From Bhargavaea ullalensis (lineage in GTDB: Bacteria; Bacillota; Bacilli; Bacillales_A; Planococcaceae), in the NCBI RefSeq assembly GCF_040545425.1, contig NZ_JBEPLW010000015.1: DNA of 64,000 nt; one strand, 5' to 3'. Shown here in pieces: positions 1 through 8,232 of this stretch; within the stretch, counting starts at the first letter, position 1; each line of letters begins with the position of its first letter. The translations under genes were made by a program, and so were the position numbers. The notes below the pieces were generated by a model that saw only the letters and a list, made by a program, of their open reading frames with translations, did not search any database and was not told where the DNA came from.

Positions 1-33
1 GTCCTGAGCCAGGATCAAACTCTCCATAAGAAG
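1..33 (-). rRNA. 16S rRNA, 5' end only
   Basis: The minus strand reads AGAGTTTGATCCTGGCTCAG, the conserved 5' end of bacterial 16S rRNA, and runs off the left edge of the window. Only about 30 bases are present. The exact mature 5' end near position 33 is an estimate. The tRNA cluster upstream lies on the same strand, so the gene belongs to an rRNA operon whose tRNAs precede 16S. Confidence 0.95.
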
Positions 34-175
34 AGTATGAGTAAGCTCATACTTTGTTGCTGGCATATCTGCTTGATATGTCCGAATCATGTGTTCTCTT
101 CACCCGACGGGGTCGGGATCCGAAAACAATTTTATCAGCGTTTTGCTGTTCAGTTTTCAAGGTTCATAAAATAAA
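34..175 (-). other. 16S leader / processing region
   Basis: This spacer lies between tRNA-Gly and 16S. It contains the inverted repeat AGTATGAG-CTTA-CTCATACT directly before 16S and the stretch GAACCTTGAAAACTGAACA, which resembles sequence commonly seen in Bacillales rRNA spacers. It is probably transcribed and used for RNase III-type processing and antitermination; that role is inference. No convincing promoter is visible inside it. Confidence 0.5.
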
Positions 176-249
176 TGGAGCGGGTGAAGGGAATCGAACC
201 CTCATCATCAGCTTGGAAGGCTGAGGTTTTACCACTAAACTACACCCGC
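176..249 (-). tRNA. tRNA-Gly (anticodon UCC)
   Basis: A cloverleaf can be read on the minus strand: acceptor GCGGGTG paired with CACCCGC, anticodon loop CTTCCAA giving UCC, T-loop GGTTCGATTCC, and an encoded CCA. Length is 74 nt including CCA. It is the tRNA closest to 16S. Confidence 0.95.
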
Positions 250-255
250 GTAAAA

Positions 256-332
<77 letters not shown>

Positions 333-350
333 ACATTTTATTAAGATAAA

Positions 351-438
<88 letters not shown>

Positions 439-498
439 GTATAAAAGTTGATCAGTTTCAATCAGCTGCATTCGCTTGTTGTTTCAGCGACAAGATTT

Positions 499-527
499 AT
501 TGTACCATCTTCCCGCCCGAGAGTCAA
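499..527 (-). promoter_or_regulatory. Sigma-A promoter inside the tRNA/rRNA cluster
   Basis: On the minus strand a -35 TTGACT (522-527) and a -10 TACAAT (499-504) are separated by 17 bp. It lies between tRNA-Lys and tRNA-Leu copy 1 and would drive Leu-Arg-Gly-16S. The discriminator is AT-rich. Confidence 0.85.
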
Positions 528-556
528 CAACTTTTTTCAACTTCTTAAAACCAATA

Positions 557-632
557 TGGTGAGCCATGCAGGGCTCGAACCTGCGACCCTCTGATTAAAA
601 GTCAGATGCTCTACCAACTGAGCTAATGGCTC
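557..632 (-). tRNA. tRNA-Lys (anticodon UUU)
   Basis: Acceptor GAGCCAT pairs with ATGGCTC, anticodon loop CTTTTAA gives UUU, the T-arm is GGTTCGAGCC and CCA is encoded. Length 76 nt. Confidence 0.95.
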
Positions 633-672
633 GCAATCACTTTCCTCAGCCTCAGCGGCTCCAGAAAATAAA

Positions 673-748
673 TGGCGGTCCCGACGGGAATCGAACCCGC
701 GATCTCCTGCGTGACAGGCAGGCATGTTAACCGCTACACCACGGGACC
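673..748 (-). tRNA. tRNA-Asp (anticodon GUC)
   Basis: Acceptor GGTCCCG pairs with CGGGACC, the anticodon stem-loop CCTGTCACGCAGG gives GUC, and CCA is encoded. Length 76 nt. Confidence 0.95.
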
Positions 749-798
749 TTCTATATAAGAGGGGAGTCCGGACAGCCGGGTGGCTGCCCTCCCCATGA

Positions 799-870
799 TG
801 ACCCCTACGGGATTCGAACCCGTGTTACCGCCGTGAAAGGGCGGTGTCTTAACCGCTTGACCAAGGGGCC
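799..870 (-). tRNA. tRNA-Glu (anticodon UUC), no encoded CCA
   Basis: Acceptor GGCCCCT pairs with AGGGGTC (one G-U), and the anticodon stem-loop CGCCCTTTCACGGCG gives UUC. After the discriminator A the sequence continues TCATGG, so CCA is not encoded and must be added after transcription, unlike the other six tRNAs of the cluster. Length 72 nt. Confidence 0.93.
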
Positions 871-878
871 ATATATAA

Positions 879-966
<88 letters not shown>

Positions 967-1018
967 AAAGCTTTTGTCGAGCGATCGTTTGTTGTGTGAT
1001 CTCTTGTCGACTTGTCCT

Positions 1019-1047
1019 ATTATAGGGGGCTCAGAGAAAAGAGTCAA
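1019..1047 (-). promoter_or_regulatory. Sigma-A promoter of the tRNA operon
   Basis: On the minus strand a -35 TTGACT (1042-1047) and a consensus -10 TATAAT (1019-1024) are separated by 17 bp, about 55 bp upstream of tRNA-Leu copy 2. This is a very strong match, as expected for stable RNA. Confidence 0.9.
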
Positions 1048-1074
1048 CACTTTTCCCGAACTTTTTTCTTAGAA

Positions 1075-1123
1075 ATTGAAAACCCTTGTGCTCCAACGGC
1101 TCGCGCCGCCCTGCACAAGGGTT
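1075..1123 (-). terminator. Rho-independent terminator after sprT
   Basis: A perfect 11-bp stem (AACCCTTGTGC and its complement, 1081-1091/1113-1123) with a GC-rich loop is followed on the minus strand by TTTTC. It separates sprT from the tRNA operon promoter. Confidence 0.75.
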
Positions 1124-1145
1124 TTATATCCGTTCCACGCAACGT

Positions 1146-1598
1146 TCAACCGCTGGCCTCAACGAGTTTTCCGTGACATTTTCCGCAGCGGTACCGGTTC
1201 GTGTCCATTCGGATTTTACGGATGAACACCGCACCGCAATCAGAGCACCTGTACTCGTGCCTCGTCTTCCTCCTGGCCGGTTCGCGGATCTGTGAGCAGT
1301 GCCTCGGAGATCCGGTCGCCTCCAGCAGTTCCCGGAAATCACGGTCACGGTGCCGGTAGCCTCTTCCCTCTATATGAAGATGGTAGTGGCAGAGCTCGTG
1401 CTTGATGATCCCGACCAGTTCCCCGAGCCCGTGCCGACGGTATGCCTCCGGGTTGATTTCGATATCATGGTCGTGGAGCCGGTAACGCCCGCCTGTCGTG
1501 CGGAGCCGGCTGTTGAAATAGATCCGGTGCCGGAATGGCCTGCCGAATGATTCTGACGAGAGGCGCTCGGCAAGCTGCTGGAGACGCTCCTCATCCAC
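1146..1598 (-). CDS. sprT: SprT-like zinc metalloprotease-fold protein (YdcK type)
   Basis: A 150-aa SprT-family protein. The HExxH zinc motif is HELCH at residues 67-71, and the C-terminal third has a zinc ribbon with two CxxC pairs (CSDCG, CGKC). The family has a metalloprotease-like fold, but its substrate in Firmicutes is not established. The start chosen is GTG at 1598: it overlaps the tex stop (GTGGATGA) and has GGGAG 8 nt upstream, whereas a longer upstream start has no ribosome binding site and would lie inside tex. Bacillus subtilis has the same order, tex (ydcI) then ydcK then tRNAs. Translation is probably coupled to tex. Confidence 0.85.
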   Translation of the reverse strand: MDEERLQQLAERLSSESFGRPFRHRIYFNSRLRTTGGRYRLHDHDIEINPEAYRRHGLGELVGIIKHELCHYHLHIEGRGYRHRDRDFRELLEATGSPRHCSQIREPARRKTRHEYRCSDCGAVFIRKIRMDTNRYRCGKCHGKLVEASG

Positions 1599-4059
1599 GG
1601 GCGCCGCTCCCTTTGTCCTTCTCCGCAAAATCCAGCGAAAGCCGGCCGGTCTTCCGGTCATACTGTTCGACCTTCACCTTCAGCCGCTCACCCGGCTCCG
1701 GCATCCGGCATCCGCTGCTGCGGGCTTTCGAAATATGGAGAAGCCCCCGCCGGCCGGTGCCCACGTCCACAAACACTCCGAAATCACGCTTCTCCCTCAC
1801 GACTCCTTCCAGCTCCGCCCCGGGCTTCAGTTCCGCCGCCATCCGATCCCGGTTCTCTCGCTCTTTGCGCCGCGCCGTCTCCTGTTGTTCCTTCTCCGCC
1901 TGTTCTTTCTCAGAAATCATCGAAAGGGCGATCCGCTCTTTTTTCGGATCCGCTTCCTCCACCCGGACCGTCACAATATCGCCGGGCGCCACGACGTCAA
2001 GCGGGTGGCGCACAGCCTTCACGCTCATCTTCGACTTGTGGACGAGCCCGTCCTGCCCGACACCGATATCTACAAATGCACCGAAGTCGACGACGTTCCG
2101 CACGGTCCCTTCCATTTCCATGCCGGGTTTCAAGTCTTTGATGGAAAGAACTTCTTTCCTTAAGAGCGGCTGCGGGAAATCACTTCTTGGGTCCCGGTTC
2201 GGCCTCATCAGGGTTTCAATGATATCCCTGACCGTCACCTCACCGGAATCCAGCTGCCCCGCCACTTCAACCGCATCCAGACCGGCCAGCTTCTCGTACG
2301 CTTCTCCCGTGCCGAGTGCCGATTTCGCGACACCCGCCAGTTTCAGGATCTCCTCGGCCAGCTTATAGCTCTCCGGGTGGACACCCGTCGCATCGAGCGG
2401 ATTTTTCGCACCGGGCACGCGGAGGAACCCGACCGCCTGCTCGTAGGTTTTGGCACCGAGCCGCGGCACCTTCTTCAGCTGCGTGCGAGAAGTGAAGCTG
2501 CCGAGCTCATCACGGGCGGCGGCAATATTGTCCGCAACGGCCCTCGACAGGCCCGACACGTGCTGCAGCAGAGACGGGGAAGCCGTGTTTACATCCACAC
2601 CAACCCGGTTGACGGCCGTTTCCACGACAAAGTCCAGCTGTTCCGCCAGATTCTTCTGGGACACGTCGTGCTGATACTGTCCGACCCCCACCGATTTCGG
2701 ATCGATCTTCACCAGTTCAGAAAGCGGGTCCTGAAGCCGCCTTGCGATCGAGACCGCGCTGCGCTGCTCGACCTGAAGGTCCGGAAACTCCCTTCTCGCT
2801 TCCTCGGATGCGGAATACACGCTCGCCCCGGCCTCATTCACGATGACATAAGACGCGCCGGTGTCCATTTCCTTCAGGCAGTCCGCGATGAATTGCTCTG
2901 TCTCACGGGAAGCCGTCCCGTTGCCGATGGCGATCACGGAAATCGGATGCTTCCGCAAGATCCCCGACACCTTGCGCATGGCCTCGTCCTTCGCCTTCTG
3001 TGGCGGATGGGGATAAATGACGCCCAGCTCCAGCAGCCGGCCCGCCTCGTCAACGACAGCCAGCTTGCAGCCTGTCCGGAAGGCGGGGTCGACCCCGAGG
3101 ACCGTGACACCCCTCATCGGCGGCTGAAGAAGCAGGCGCTTCAAGTTCTCGGAGAAAATCCGGATCGCCTGCGCATCGGCCTGCTCCGTCAACTCCCCGC
3201 GGATCTCCCGCTCAAGCGACGGCAGCAACAGCCGCTTCCACGCATCGGCCGCCGCTTCCCGCACAGGCGCCGACAGCGGGGAGTTCGGACGGCGGATGAA
3301 TGTCTGTTCAAGCGAAGTCAAAATCGGGCCTTCCTCCGCTTTCACGGCCACCTTCAGCACGCCCTCCTTCTCGCCCCGGTTCGCGGCCAGCACACGGTGC
3401 GGTTTGATCTGGCGAAGAGGCTCCGAATAATCATAGTACATTTCATAGACGCCCTTCGGATCCTCCGCCCCCTTTTTCAGTACTGCGGTAAACAAGCCAG
3501 ACCGGCGGATCATCCGGCGGACCGTCTCCCGGACCCCCGGATCGTCGGAAATCCGCTCCGCAATGATATCCTTTGCCCCGTCCAGCGCGGCCTGAGTGTC
3601 CGGCACTTCTTTTTCCGCATCAACAAACCCGGCAGCCGCCCGCTCCGGCGACTCGTTGCCGCCTTCAAGCAACAGATCCGCGAGCGGTTCGAGCCCCCGC
3701 TCCTTCGCCGCGCCAGCACGTGTCTTCCGCTTTTTCTGGAAGGGGCGGTACAGATCTTCTACTCGCTGCAGCACATCGGCATTGCGAATGGCCGCCTCCA
3801 GCTCCGGATCCAGCTGCCCCTGCTCTCCGATCAGCCGGATCACTTCCTCTTTCCGCTCCTCAAGCCCTGTAAGATAGCGGTGCGCATCCTCCACCGCCTT
3901 GATCTGCACTTCATCGAGAGAACCTGTCGCCTCCTTGCGGTAACGCGCGATGAACGGCACCGTCTTTCCCTCTGCAAGAAGGGCGATGACCGCTCTTGCC
4001 TGATCAATCCGCACCCCCGCGCGCTCCGCAGCGCGTCCGGCCAGTCGCTCCTGTTCCAT
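1591..4059 (-). CDS. tex: Tex-family RNA-binding transcription accessory protein with a second S1 domain
   Basis: An 822-aa Tex protein (YdcI homologue) that binds nucleic acid and is linked to transcription. The order is an N-terminal Tex region with the RYRKEATGSLDE signature near residue 40, a YqgF/RuvX-like nuclease fold (VLGVDPAFRTGCK near 325), helix-hairpin-helix repeats (TASPSLLQHVSGL), and an S1 domain at about 645-715. After a charged coiled linker, a second S1 domain follows at about 746-815. Usual family length is about 720-780 aa with one S1, so the second S1 is an extension. The start is ATG 4059 because AAAGGA sits 9 nt upstream; an upstream TTG at 4068 is less well placed. It overlaps sprT downstream. 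Confidence 0.9.
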   Translation of the reverse strand: MEQERLAGRAAERAGVRIDQARAVIALLAEGKTVPFIARYRKEATGSLDEVQIKAVEDAHRYLTGLEERKEEVIRLIGEQGQLDPELEAAIRNADVLQRVEDLYRPFQKKRKTRAGAAKERGLEPLADLLLEGGNESPERAAAGFVDAEKEVPDTQAALDGAKDIIAERISDDPGVRETVRRMIRRSGLFTAVLKKGAEDPKGVYEMYYDYSEPLRQIKPHRVLAANRGEKEGVLKVAVKAEEGPILTSLEQTFIRRPNSPLSAPVREAAADAWKRLLLPSLEREIRGELTEQADAQAIRIFSENLKRLLLQPPMRGVTVLGVDPAFRTGCKLAVVDEAGRLLELGVIYPHPPQKAKDEAMRKVSGILRKHPISVIAIGNGTASRETEQFIADCLKEMDTGASYVIVNEAGASVYSASEEARREFPDLQVEQRSAVSIARRLQDPLSELVKIDPKSVGVGQYQHDVSQKNLAEQLDFVVETAVNRVGVDVNTASPSLLQHVSGLSRAVADNIAAARDELGSFTSRTQLKKVPRLGAKTYEQAVGFLRVPGAKNPLDATGVHPESYKLAEEILKLAGVAKSALGTGEAYEKLAGLDAVEVAGQLDSGEVTVRDIIETLMRPNRDPRSDFPQPLLRKEVLSIKDLKPGMEMEGTVRNVVDFGAFVDIGVGQDGLVHKSKMSVKAVRHPLDVVAPGDIVTVRVEEADPKKERIALSMISEKEQAEKEQQETARRKERENRDRMAAELKPGAELEGVVREKRDFGVFVDVGTGRRGLLHISKARSSGCRMPEPGERLKVKVEQYDRKTGRLSLDFAEKDKGSGARG

Positions 4060-4132
4060 CCGCCTCAATCCTTTCAGTCCTCATTTCACGTTCACTTTAA
4101 CACAAAATCCCTGCATCGGCGTTCGCCGACAT

Positions 4133-4158
4133 AAAAAAAGAGCCCCGTCATGGACGGA
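4133..4158 (-). terminator. Rho-independent terminator of the sigma-B operon
   Basis: On the minus strand the stem GCTCCGTC-CAT-GACGGGGC (one G-U) is followed by TCTTTTTTT. The hairpin contains the rsbX stop codon, so the operon ends inside the last gene's final codons. Confidence 0.85.
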
Positions 4159-4750
4159 GCAGACTGCCGGAAATATAAGTGGCATCGTCGCCGTGCTCAA
4201 TCGTGTCGAGCACCTGTTTATATAGATCATACGGCCCGGCGCTTTTTTGCATGAACGCCTTCGGGCTGCGGATGTCCACCCCGTCAGAATGCAAGAGGAA
4301 CAGATCTCCGTGCCCGTAAGTGTACTCTTGGGTCCGGAGCTTGACCGGCCGTCCCGATAAATACCCCATCACCGGCAGCGGATAGATCATCTTGTCATCC
4401 GCTTGCCGGTACAGGTAAAACCTCACATTGCCGACACAGCTGTACTGGATCGTGGATGCCTTGAAGTCGGCCTTGATGATGGCGACTGCGGCTCCGCGTT
4501 TTTGATGCATATGCATGTTGCAGCGGTTCAGCAGCTGGTCGATTGACTCATCATGATGGGCGGCAAGGATTTCCGGAACAATGGCGGCCGATTCCCTTGC
4601 AACGGGCCCGTTTCCGAGACCGTCCGCAATGGCGCAGAGGAAATAGTCCTCGTTCACGAAGGTGTAATGCATGTCGCCGGATTCATGATTTCCCTGCTTG
4701 GCCTCATTGTAGATATAGACTTCGACACGGTCATCTTTGACGGTCATCAT
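4148..4750 (-). CDS. rsbX: RsbX, PP2C-type phosphatase resetting the stressosome
   Basis: A 200-aa PPM/SpoIIE-type phosphatase. In Bacillus, RsbX removes phosphate from RsbS and RsbR and returns the stressosome to its resting state. Visible features are the metal-binding AIADGLGNGP motif near residue 40, AAVAIIKAD near 87 and HSDGVD near 153. The ATG overlaps the sigB stop as ATGA, which indicates translational coupling. It is the last gene of the operon and ends in the terminator. Confidence 0.93.
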   Translation of the reverse strand: MMTVKDDRVEVYIYNEAKQGNHESGDMHYTFVNEDYFLCAIADGLGNGPVARESAAIVPEILAAHHDESIDQLLNRCNMHMHQKRGAAVAIIKADFKASTIQYSCVGNVRFYLYRQADDKMIYPLPVMGYLSGRPVKLRTQEYTYGHGDLFLLHSDGVDIRSPKAFMQKSAGPYDLYKQVLDTIEHGDDATYISGSLLRP

Positions 4751-5532
4751 GGGGTTCCACCGCCCGCCGCCGCAATCGCTTCCTGCAGTTTCTTGATCGC
4801 CTTGCGCTGCAGGCGGGACACATGCATCTGGGAAATGCCAAGACGCTCTCCCGCCTCTTTCTGGCTCAGCTGTTCGATGTATGTAAACTGGATGATCTGC
4901 TTTTCCCTTTCGGAAAGAACCTGGAGGGCGTCCGCAACGATCAGTCGCTGGTCCGTCATTTCAAATCCGTCATCCGTATCTCCGATAATATCGAACAGGG
5001 TCACCGTGCTTCCGTCAGAATCCGCCTCAAGCGAGTGGTCCATCGACAGGGCCTGGTAGCTGCGCCCCATTTCCATCGCTTCCAGCACGTCATCTTCCTC
5101 GACGCCGAGGTGGTCGGCAATTTCCTGGACCTTCGGCGAGCGCTGCAATTCGTTCGTCAGTTCCTCGGCTGCCGCCTTGATCTTCGGTCCGAGTTCCTTG
5201 ATGCGGCGCGGCACATGCACAGCCCAGGTCTTGTCCCGGAGAAACCGCTTGATCTCCCCGATGATCGTCGGCACGGCGAACGCTTCGAAACTGCGGCCGA
5301 AATCCGGATCGTACCTGCGGATGGCACCGAGAAGGCCGAGCATGCCCACCTGGACGATGTCTTCGTGGTAGGACTTGCCGTTGGAATACTTTCGCGAAAT
5401 CGATTGGACAAGGCGTTCATAGTGAAGCACCAGGTTCGTCTGAGCCAGATCATCGCCTGTTTCCTGGTATGCCTTGATCCACTCAAGCACCTGCTCTTTC
5501 GAACCGGAATCAGGAGGAGACTGTTTCGACAT
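4747..5532 (-). CDS. sigB: RNA polymerase sigma-B factor
   Basis: A 261-aa sigma-70 family protein of the sigma-B/F/G group. Region 2 (HEDIVQVGMLGLLGAIRRYDP near residues 55-75) recognises the -10 element. The C-terminal region 4 helix-turn-helix (SQKEAGERLGISQMHVSRLQ) binds the -35 element. The start is ATG 5532, with AGGTGG 6 nt upstream inside the end of rsbW; a TTG at 5556 has no such site. It overlaps rsbW upstream and rsbX downstream, the classic order rsbV-rsbW-sigB-rsbX. RsbW would hold it inactive until RsbV is dephosphorylated. Promoters of the type it should read occur at five places in this window. Confidence 0.96.
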   Translation of the reverse strand: MSKQSPPDSGSKEQVLEWIKAYQETGDDLAQTNLVLHYERLVQSISRKYSNGKSYHEDIVQVGMLGLLGAIRRYDPDFGRSFEAFAVPTIIGEIKRFLRDKTWAVHVPRRIKELGPKIKAAAEELTNELQRSPKVQEIADHLGVEEDDVLEAMEMGRSYQALSMDHSLEADSDGSTVTLFDIIGDTDDGFEMTDQRLIVADALQVLSEREKQIIQFTYIEQLSQKEAGERLGISQMHVSRLQRKAIKKLQEAIAAAGGGTP

Positions 5533-5983
5533 CCTTTTCCACCTGCTCTCCGCCAAGGTATTTGGTCATGAAGACGGTAACGCCCTCGTCGTGGTGGATT
5601 TTGATCTCGTCCATCAAAGTCTCGATCAGGTAAAGGCCGAGTCCCCCTTCCCGCAGGAACATGCCTTCTTCGTGATCATGGTAAGGCCCGACGCTCTTCT
5701 TCGTTTCTTCGAAGTTGAAGCTCTGCCCATGGTCGGCAACCATGATCTCGATCCTGTCCTCATAAAGCGCGCAACCAACGACGACCTCGCCTTCTTCCCC
5801 GTCCTTGTAGGCGTGCTGGACGGCATTCGTGATCGCTTCGCTTGAAGCGATCTTCATGTCTTCAATATCATCATAAGTGAAGCCGAGCCGGCTCGCCAGA
5901 CCGGAAATCGTCAGGCGCGCCACCCCAACATACTGGGGCTTCGCCGGAACCCGGAGCTCCACATAATCATACGGTTGCATCAT
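5510..5983 (-). CDS. rsbW: RsbW, anti-sigma-B factor and serine kinase
   Basis: A 157-aa GHKL-fold ATPase. RsbW binds sigma-B and also phosphorylates RsbV on serine. The N box is SSEAITNAVQHAY near residue 48, the G1 box is VADHGQSF near 84 and the G2 box is GGLGLYLI near 113. Its start overlaps the end of rsbV and its end overlaps sigB, so the three proteins are made in linked amounts. Bacillus subtilis RsbW is about 160 aa, so this copy is full length. Confidence 0.95.
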   Translation of the reverse strand: MMQPYDYVELRVPAKPQYVGVARLTISGLASRLGFTYDDIEDMKIASSEAITNAVQHAYKDGEEGEVVVGCALYEDRIEIMVADHGQSFNFEETKKSVGPYHDHEEGMFLREGGLGLYLIETLMDEIKIHHDEGVTVFMTKYLGGEQVEKDVETVSS

Positions 5984-6314
5984 CTAACCCACCTTCATCC
6001 TTCTGTGTTTCAATATCCATGACTTCATTGAGCCCCGTAATGTCGAACAGCCGCTTCAGGCGCTGCGACAGGCCGGTGATCTTCACATGGCCGCCGTTTT
6101 CCTTCACTTGCTTGAAGAACCCGACAAACACGCCGAGTCCGGTGCTGTCCATATATTCAACGTCCGAGAGATCGATCTCGGCCCGAAGTCCCTGCTCGCT
6201 TGCAAATTCGGACAAGGCTTCCCGGAGTTCCGGTGCGGTGAACGCATCAATCTCCCCGATCACCTTGAAATGCTGCACACTGTTTTCTTCTCGCAAATCT
6301 ACCTGCAGATTCAT
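5967..6314 (-). CDS. rsbV: RsbV, anti-anti-sigma factor (STAS domain)
   Basis: A 115-aa single STAS domain. The phosphorylated serine lies in the conserved motif MDSTGLGVF near residue 55. Unphosphorylated RsbV pulls RsbW off sigma-B; RsbW inactivates it by phosphorylation and RsbU reactivates it. The start is ATG 6314 with GAGGTG about 5 nt upstream; the in-frame GTG at 6320 overlaps that site. It is the first gene after the internal sigma-B promoter, so sigma-B amplifies its own regulators. Confidence 0.95.
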   Translation of the reverse strand: MNLQVDLREENSVQHFKVIGEIDAFTAPELREALSEFASEQGLRAEIDLSDVEYMDSTGLGVFVGFFKQVKENGGHVKITGLSQRLKRLFDITGLNEVMDIETQKDEGGLDDATV

Positions 6315-6415
6315 TTCCACACCTCGTTTGATTAATAGTCTCTATTTTGGCCGTTCTCGATTCCACTCACAGAAAAAGTGATTCATAAAAAAGGCCGGAA
6401 CACAACATAAGAGAT

Positions 6416-6441
6416 ATACCCGCGTTTTGCCGGGATAAAAC
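6416..6441 (-). promoter_or_regulatory. Sigma-B promoter (autoregulatory, before rsbV)
   Basis: On the minus strand GTTTTA (6436-6441) is followed after exactly 14 bp by GGGTAT (6416-6421), a near-perfect sigma-B promoter. It lies just after the rsbU stop, which is where the sigma-B promoter of this operon lies in Bacillus. Confidence 0.93.
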
Positions 6442-6448
6442 ATGGTGA

Positions 6449-7450
6449 TTATTTTTTCTTTAAAATGACAAGCGAAAAGTCGTCCTGCAGGCGGAAACCT
6501 TGCATGCGATCCAGTTCGGAGAAGACATGCTCGGCCATTTCCTGTGCGGTCTTTTCCTTCACGCTGCCGATCAGCTCAAGGATCGTTTCCTTCTCAACGA
6601 ATCCTTCGGGCGTGCGGGCTTCGGTGACACCGTCTGTCATGATGGCAATGAAGTCGCCGTCATCGATTGTGACGGCGCCTTCCTCGTAACGGGCATCCTC
6701 GGAGACGCCGAGGAGAAGACCTTTTGCATCGAGTTCGTGGAACGTGTCCTCGGCTGCCCTGTACAGGAGCGCCGGCTCATGGCCCGCCGATGCATAGGAG
6801 AACAGCGATCGCTGTGCATCGTATTTGCCGTAGAACATCGTGACGAACATCGAGTCGTTGACGCTTTTCTCCACGATCCGGTTGATGACCGACAGCACTT
6901 CCGACGGTCCTTCATCGGATTGCTGCAGGCTGTCCATCCCGAATTTGACCATCGACATGCAAAGGGCGGCGGGGATGCCCTTGCCCATCACATCGGCCAC
7001 CGCCACACCCGCCTCGTCTGTTTCATTGCTGACAAAGTAGATATAATCTCCGCTCATCGTACGGGACGGGACAGTCACATAGCCGATATCCAGCCCTTCG
7101 ATGTCCGGGATTTTCGTCTTCAGAAGCGTTTCCTGGACGTTAGATGCCAGTTCCATCTCCACTTGCATCTCTTCCTGCTTTTTCACCAGGCTCTGGTGTT
7201 CCTTGAGCGCAAGCCCGTAGCGGATCATCATTTCAATGAGGAAATCGAATGAATGCCACACCTTTGAAGGCAGACCGGGCAATACGTCCTTCAGCGCCGA
7301 CTTATGTATGCTGATGACTTCCTCCGGAGAAATGTCCTTTTCGATGAGCCCCCTGCTGAATGTTTCTCCGAGATAGAGATTCTGTTCGGACTGGTTCTCG
7401 ATATATTGTCTTAATATTTCCTTGTATTCTCGTTCCATGTCGCGGGGCAT
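6449..7450 (-). CDS. rsbU: RsbU, PP2C phosphatase acting on RsbV-P
   Basis: A 333-aa protein. The N-terminal ~80 residues form the helical RsbT-binding domain, a short coiled linker follows, and the SpoIIE/PPM phosphatase domain (about 120-333) has motifs SGDYIYF, VADVMGKGIPAAL, YASAGHEPALL and IMTDGVTEA. RsbT released from the stressosome activates it, and it then dephosphorylates RsbV. The start has GGAGG 11 nt upstream. It follows rsbT by 15 bp. Length matches Bacillus RsbU (335 aa), so this lineage has the stressosome input; no RsbP-type energy-stress phosphatase is seen in the window. Confidence 0.95.
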   Translation of the reverse strand: MPRDMEREYKEILRQYIENQSEQNLYLGETFSRGLIEKDISPEEVISIHKSALKDVLPGLPSKVWHSFDFLIEMMIRYGLALKEHQSLVKKQEEMQVEMELASNVQETLLKTKIPDIEGLDIGYVTVPSRTMSGDYIYFVSNETDEAGVAVADVMGKGIPAALCMSMVKFGMDSLQQSDEGPSEVLSVINRIVEKSVNDSMFVTMFYGKYDAQRSLFSYASAGHEPALLYRAAEDTFHELDAKGLLLGVSEDARYEEGAVTIDDGDFIAIMTDGVTEARTPEGFVEKETILELIGSVKEKTAQEMAEHVFSELDRMQGFRLQDDFSLVILKKK

Positions 7451-7465
7451 TTGGCGTTATCCCTC

Positions 7466-7867
7466 CTACCTGAGCCATTTGATCGCGGTGATGGTCGTGC
7501 CTTTCCCTTTTTCCGTGTCGATCCGGAAATCGTCCATGAGCCGCTTGACGCCCGGCATGCCGGCACCAAGACCGCCTGAAGTGGAAAAGCCGTCTTCCAT
7601 GACTTTGCGAACATCGGGAATTCCGGGTCCCTCGTCGGAAGCGATGATGGCGATGCCGAACACGCCGCTTTCGTTGAGACGCTCGATCTCAATCTTTCCG
7701 GTTCCCGCATATAGATAAATATTCCTTGCAAGTTCACTGATTGCCGTCGTGATGCGGGCCTGGTCGACGGTCCCGAAGCCGATTTTCTTCGCTTCGTTCC
7801 GGCCCAGCTGCCGCGCAGCGACAATGTCCCATTCTGTGTGGATATCCACTGAAGACCGGTAAGCCAT
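7466..7867 (-). CDS. rsbT: RsbT, stressosome serine/threonine kinase
   Basis: A 133-aa GHKL-fold kinase with N box AISELARNIYLYAG near residue 43 and glycine-rich boxes SDEGPGIPD and GGLGAGMPGVKRL. In the resting cell it is held in the RsbR/RsbS stressosome. On stress it phosphorylates RsbR and RsbS, leaves, and activates RsbU. It starts 2 bp after rsbS, and spacing throughout rsbR-S-T is minimal. Confidence 0.95.
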   Translation of the reverse strand: MAYRSSVDIHTEWDIVAARQLGRNEAKKIGFGTVDQARITTAISELARNIYLYAGTGKIEIERLNESGVFGIAIIASDEGPGIPDVRKVMEDGFSTSGGLGAGMPGVKRLMDDFRIDTEKGKGTTITAIKWLR

Positions 7868-7869
7868 CG

Positions 7870-8232
7870 TCAGGCCTCCAATTCTTGTTGAAGTTTGTCC
7901 ATTCCGTTTTCAAGGTCAAGCGCCGTCATGACATTTTCAAGACGGATGCCGAGCTCGATCAGTGTAATGGCGACCGCCGGCTGAATGCCGGTGATGACAA
8001 CTTTCGCACCCATGAGCCCGGACATGCTGATGACATCCCCGAGCACTTTTGCGATGAATGAATCAATAAAATCAATCGGTGTCAGATCAATGACGACGCC
8101 TTTTGCAGATGTATCGTGCATCTTCTTCAGCAGATCCTCCTGGAACTGGAGAGCCGTCTGGTCATCGAGTTCCCACTGGATCGACACGATCAGGACTTCT
8201 CTCAGCTTGAGTATCGGAATCCGCATATTCAT
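7870..8232 (-). CDS. rsbS: RsbS, stressosome scaffold (STAS domain)
   Basis: A 120-aa STAS-only protein forming the stressosome core with RsbR. The phosphorylated serine is within IDFIDSFIAK near residue 58. The start is ATG 8232 with GAGGTGG 7 nt upstream; it overlaps the rsbR stop, and a GTG one codon earlier is possible. Length matches the Bacillus protein. Confidence 0.94.
   Translation of the reverse strand: MNMRIPILKLREVLIVSIQWELDDQTALQFQEDLLKKMHDTSAKGVVIDLTPIDFIDSFIAKVLGDVISMSGLMGAKVVITGIQPAVAITLIELGIRLENVMTALDLENGMDKLQQELEA

Noticed and set aside
2377..4134. Long open frame opposite tex (585 codons)
   Set aside because: GC-rich coding DNA leaves long open frames on the other strand. 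The tex frame has all family motifs; the opposite frame has none.
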